A stretch of DNA of 64,000 nucleotides from positions 622,369-686,368 of the forward strand of contig NZ_JH806633.1 of assembly GCF_000295095.1 (NCBI RefSeq), given 5' to 3'. The stretch comes from Actinomyces timonensis DSM 23838 (GTDB lineage: Bacteria; Actinomycetota; Actinomycetes; Actinomycetales; Actinomycetaceae). Under the pieces are notes generated by a model, which saw only the letters and a list, made by a program, of their open reading frames with translations, was not told where the DNA came from and did not search any database. Below, in pieces: positions 61,048 to 64,000 of this stretch (positions within the stretch are counted from its first letter, which is position 1; the number at the start of each line of letters is the position of its first letter). The position numbers were made by a program, and so were the translations under genes.

Positions 61048-64000
61048 TCCGGCACCTCCTGCGCCATCAGCTCTGCGGCCTGGGTGGGAGGCACCGCGCC
61101 GTCGTAGACCTGGTGCAGCAGGGCGTCGAGGTCGTCCTGGGCACCAGCCGGCGCGTCAAGCATGCGGGTCTCCTGCGGAGGCGCGCTGGCAGCCACCTCT
61201 GCGGCCACCATCGTCGCGAATCTCTCCACCGTCGGGAACTCGTACAGCCTGGCCGTCCCCAACGCCAGCCCGAACTCCTTGTTCACCGCACGAATCCACT
61301 CCACCCCGACGACCGAGTCCAGCCCCTGCTCAGAGAATGTCAGGTCGAGATCCACGTCCTCGGGTTCCACGAACAGCTCCCGCGCCAGGCTCGCCACCAG
61401 GCGGTCCCTCACCTCCGACATGTCGGGAGCGGGCGGTGCCTCCTCACCCGCTGGCTGCTCCCGCACCGCGCCCACGGCTTGCCCCTCGGGCGAGGCGGGC
61501 GGCTCAGAGGAAGGCTCATCAAGGGTGACCTGCTGCGACGACGCGCATGGCGTCTCTGCGGGCACGGGCTCATCCAGCGGCATCAGGTGGACCAGCCCCT
61601 CCGGCTCAGGAGGCTCGGCCGGGCTGCTGGGCACATGCGCGCGGCTGGGAAGAGACTCGCGTGCCAGCGGATCCTGCGAGGTCGCTGGTGACAGCCTTCC
61701 TGGTGCCGGGGCCGTGGCACGAGTCGAGTCCGGACGCACCCAGTAAGCGCTGCGCTCGAACTCATAACCAGGAAGACTGATCAGCGGAGCGTCCTCGAAC
61801 AGGCGGGTGGGCAGCGAGTAGCCCTGGCAGTACAGCTGCGCGACGGCGCGAAGCGCCTCGTCGACGGCGACGGGATCGACCGCGTCCGCCACCACGGCCG
61901 CCTGATGGTCCATGAAGGCCGCCAGCCCAGCCACGGAGGCGGTGTCATGTCCCGAGGCACCGGAGAAGACACGCGCCCCGGTGTGGGACCCGGCAGCCTC
62001 GGCGAGTGAGGCGCACGCCTGGGCCCAGTCCGCGCAGACCACGGCGACCCGGTGCGACAGGTGGCGGCGGCCCACAGCGAGCGTGCGCGCGACAGCGTCC
62101 AGCGGTACGCGGGGGTGCGCCTCCAGCCACGTGCGCAACGCGCGTACCTGGCGTCCCAGAGCCTCCTCGTCCACCGCCGACACCGCGAGCAGGACGGGAG
62201 CCGCTGATGGCCGCATGTCAGGCAGGGGGTCGCCCTGCTCCAGGATGAGGTGCGCGTTGGTGCCGCTGAACCCGAAGGCGCTGGTCGCAGCACGGCGAGG
62301 GTGGGAGGCCTCGGGCCAGGCGCGGGCCTCACGGTTGAGATACAGGGCTGCCTCGTCCCAGTCGACGTAATCGCTGGGCTGATCGCAGCAGGCTGTCGGT
62401 GGAAGGGCCTCGTGCTCCATGGCCCCGATCGCGACGAGCGCGTTGACCAGGCCGGCGGCCGCCTGCGTGTGACCTATGGATGGCTTGACCGACATCAGCG
62501 CGCAGCTGTGCGGGGGCGCGGAGGAGTAGGCGCTCGCCAGGGCGCGCACCTCGACGGGGTCCCCAAGACGGGTGCCCGTCCCATGCCCAACCACCAGCCC
62601 CAACGTAGCCGGCTGGACACCAGCGGCCTCCAGGGCACGCGCGATGACGTCCTCCTGCGCGGACCCGCTCGGAGCTGTGATGCCGTTGCTGCGACCGTCA
62701 TAGTTCACGGCCGTCGCAAGAACCCGAGCGCTGACCCGACGACCCCGCCGACGCGCCGAGCCCTCGCGCTGAAGCACCAGCGCGACAACCGCCTCACCAG
62801 GCACCATGCCGTCGGCCCCGGAGTCGTAGGCACGACACCTCCCAGTGGGCGAGAGCATCTCAGCGTCAGCCATCGCGTCGAAGGTGGGAGGGGCGCTCAG
62901 CACGTTGGCGGCCGCGACGATCGCGGTGTCGCAGTCGCCCTGCTGCAGCGCGAGCCGAGCCTGGTGCAGCGCGACCAGGCCAGAGGAGCACGAGGTATTG
63001 ATGGCCATGCAGGGACCGGACAGGTCAAGGAAGTAGCTCAGCCGCGCCGCAAGCACTGAGTTGGTGTTGGACGTGACGCTTGCCTGGTCCAGGAGACGCG
63101 AGTAGTCGCCTTCCTCGATACCGACGTAGACGCCCACGCGCTCGCCGTGCAGCTCCTCATCCGTCAGCGCGGCATCCTCTACCGCGTGCCACATCTCCTG
63201 CAGCAGCAGACGCTGTCGCGGATCCATCTGGTAGGCCTCGCGGGGAGCGATGTCGAAGAACCTGGCATCGAACTCCGCGACCCTCTCCAGGCAGCCCATG
63301 CGACGGACGACGTCGTCGACGTGCCACTCCCGTCGTTCCTGCGGCACCGAACCGATCGCGCAGCGACCCGAGGCCACCAGGTCCCACAGCTCCTCCACTC
63401 CACGGGCCTGCGGGAACTGGCCGCTGGCTCCGACAACGACCACCTCGCCTGGCTGGCTGTCCCTCGCTGGCGCCTGGTCACTGCCCGGCCGGGCACCAGG
63501 ACCGTGGGGGTGCTCGCCCGCCGGGGCGGGAGCGGGCGCCTTCCCAGCGCGATCGGCATCCGCACCGGCCCCCGGCGCCCTCAGCAGCGCGGAGATCTGC
63601 TGCTCGTGACGCGACACCAGGCTGGCAACGACGTCGTTGACCGTGGACTCCTGATAGAAGTCCGAGGGCTGGACGGTCACCCCCAGCTTCTCGGTCAGGG
63701 CGCCTGCCAGCTCGACGAACGTGATCGAGTCGAAGCCGTAGCTCTGCAGACGCGCAGTGGGGTCGATGCGTGAGTGGTCCAGTCGCAGCACCGCTCCGAC
63801 CTCATCACTCACCACGGCACGAAGGCGCTCCTCAACAGGCCACCCGACCATGCGCGGCTCCCACGCCGCCCCAGCCCTGTCCTCAGGATCCTCGGCAACG
63901 GCCGGCGCATCAGGGACCGATGCCGGGACCTGGCCGGTCCGGGGCGCCTGGGGCCAGAAGCGCTCCCGGGAGAACACGTACCCGGGGGCCGAGACCAGCG
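61044..64000 (-). CDS. Trans-AT PKS protein, C-terminal part: ACP / KS-ACP(beta-branching); continues beyond right edge
   Basis: About 985 codons are visible and the frame is open through the right edge; the segment VFSRERFWP near 63970 is the linker that normally follows a KS, so another module lies upstream. Visible domains: ACP (serine of GFDSI near 63745), KS (about 62230-63450; cysteine in NTSCSSGLVAL, then GHGTGTRLGDP and IGHTQAAAG), a Pro/Ser/Glu-rich linker (about 61440-61760) and ACP (about 61190-61430). The last ACP reads GLDSVVGVEW: the tryptophan six residues after the serine marks beta-branching ACPs. The C-terminal tail (LDALLHQVYDGAVPP) looks like a docking segment for the next protein. 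No AT domain is visible. Confidence 0.92.
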   Translation of the reverse strand, partial: LVSAPGYVFSRERFWPQAPRTGQVPASVPDAPAVAEDPEDRAGAAWEPRMVGWPVEERLRAVVSDEVGAVLRLDHSRIDPTARLQSYGFDSITFVELAGALTEKLGVTVQPSDFYQESTVNDVVASLVSRHEQQISALLRAPGAGADADRAGKAPAPAPAGEHPHGPGARPGSDQAPARDSQPGEVVVVGASGQFPQARGVEELWDLVASGRCAIGSVPQERREWHVDDVVRRMGCLERVAEFDARFFDIAPREAYQMDPRQRLLLQEMWHAVEDAALTDEELHGERVGVYVGIEEGDYSRLLDQASVTSNTNSVLAARLSYFLDLSGPCMAINTSCSSGLVALHQARLALQQGDCDTAIVAAANVLSAPPTFDAMADAEMLSPTGRCRAYDSGADGMVPGEAVVALVLQREGSARRRGRRVSARVLATAVNYDGRSNGITAPSGSAQEDVIARALEAAGVQPATLGLVVGHGTGTRLGDPVEVRALASAYSSAPPHSCALMSVKPSIGHTQAAAGLVNALVAIGAMEHEALPPTACCDQPSDYVDWDEAALYLNREARAWPEASHPRRAATSAFGFSGTNAHLILEQGDPLPDMRPSAAPVLLAVSAVDEEALGRQVRALRTWLEAHPRVPLDAVARTLAVGRRHLSHRVAVVCADWAQACASLAEAAGSHTGARVFSGASGHDTASVAGLAAFMDHQAAVVADAVDPVAVDEALRAVAQLYCQGYSLPTRLFEDAPLISLPGYEFERSAYWVRPDSTRATAPAPGRLSPATSQDPLARESLPSRAHVPSSPAEPPEPEGLVHLMPLDEPVPAETPCASSQQVTLDEPSSEPPASPEGQAVGAVREQPAGEEAPPAPDMSEVRDRLVASLARELFVEPEDVDLDLTFSEQGLDSVVGVEWIRAVNKEFGLALGTARLYEFPTVERFATMVAAEVAASAPPQETRMLDAPAGAQDDLDALLHQVYDGAVPPTQAAELMAQEVPE

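Overview
The window is very G+C-rich and almost every gene lies on the minus strand. Type I fatty acid synthase, an actinobacterial integration host factor (mIHF), a PriA without a P-loop and a gmk-rpoZ-coaBC-metK-priA-fmt-rsmB-rpe backbone point to an actinobacterium. Actinomycetaceae (an Actinomyces-like organism) is my best guess, by inference only. No rRNA, tRNA, CRISPR array or intact insertion sequence was seen.

Layout, left to right (transcription runs right to left). 1-9.0 kb: malonyl-CoA and fatty acid supply, an acyl-CoA carboxylase alpha/beta pair followed by the N-terminal ~1,800 residues of a FAS-I running off the left edge. 9.0-10.4 kb: mostly non-coding, with one small plus-strand hypothetical gene. 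10.4-22.4 kb: housekeeping genes (rpe, rsmB, fmt, a HAD phosphatase, an excalibur lipoprotein, priA, metK, coaBC, rpoZ, a Tat/rhodanese lipoprotein, gmk, mIHF). 22.5-31.4 kb: a complete pyrimidine operon pyrR-pyrB-pyrC-carA-carB-pyrF, with a PyrR-type RNA hairpin just upstream of pyrR. 31.4-32.8 kb: a frameshifted small membrane-protein gene and an NmrA-like oxidoreductase.

From 32.9 kb to the right edge (and beyond) lies a biosynthetic gene cluster read as one tightly overlapping operon. It holds four giant modular polyketide synthase proteins with seven KS domains and no functional in-line acyltransferase, so it is of trans-AT type. These are followed by an HMG-CoA-synthase-like enzyme (PksG type), a PksI-type enoyl-CoA hydratase family decarboxylase, a free AcpK-like carrier protein, a FabG reductase, a PptH-like metallophosphoesterase and an Sfp-type phosphopantetheinyl transferase. 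The inferred assembly order inside the window is: ACP, KS-ACP(beta-branching) | KS-DH-KR-ACP, KS-DH-KR-ACP, KS-DH(dead) | KR-ACP, KS-(ACP-like insert without serine)-ACP, KS-ACP-KR | KS-AT(dead)-DH-like-ACP-TE.

The terminal module keeps a truncated acyltransferase whose GHSxG nucleophile motif has become GCGGG. This suggests a cis-AT module that was captured and converted to trans loading. The trans-acting AT, the ECH1 dehydratase, the donor KS and the loading/early modules expected for such a pathway are not in the window and should lie to the right.
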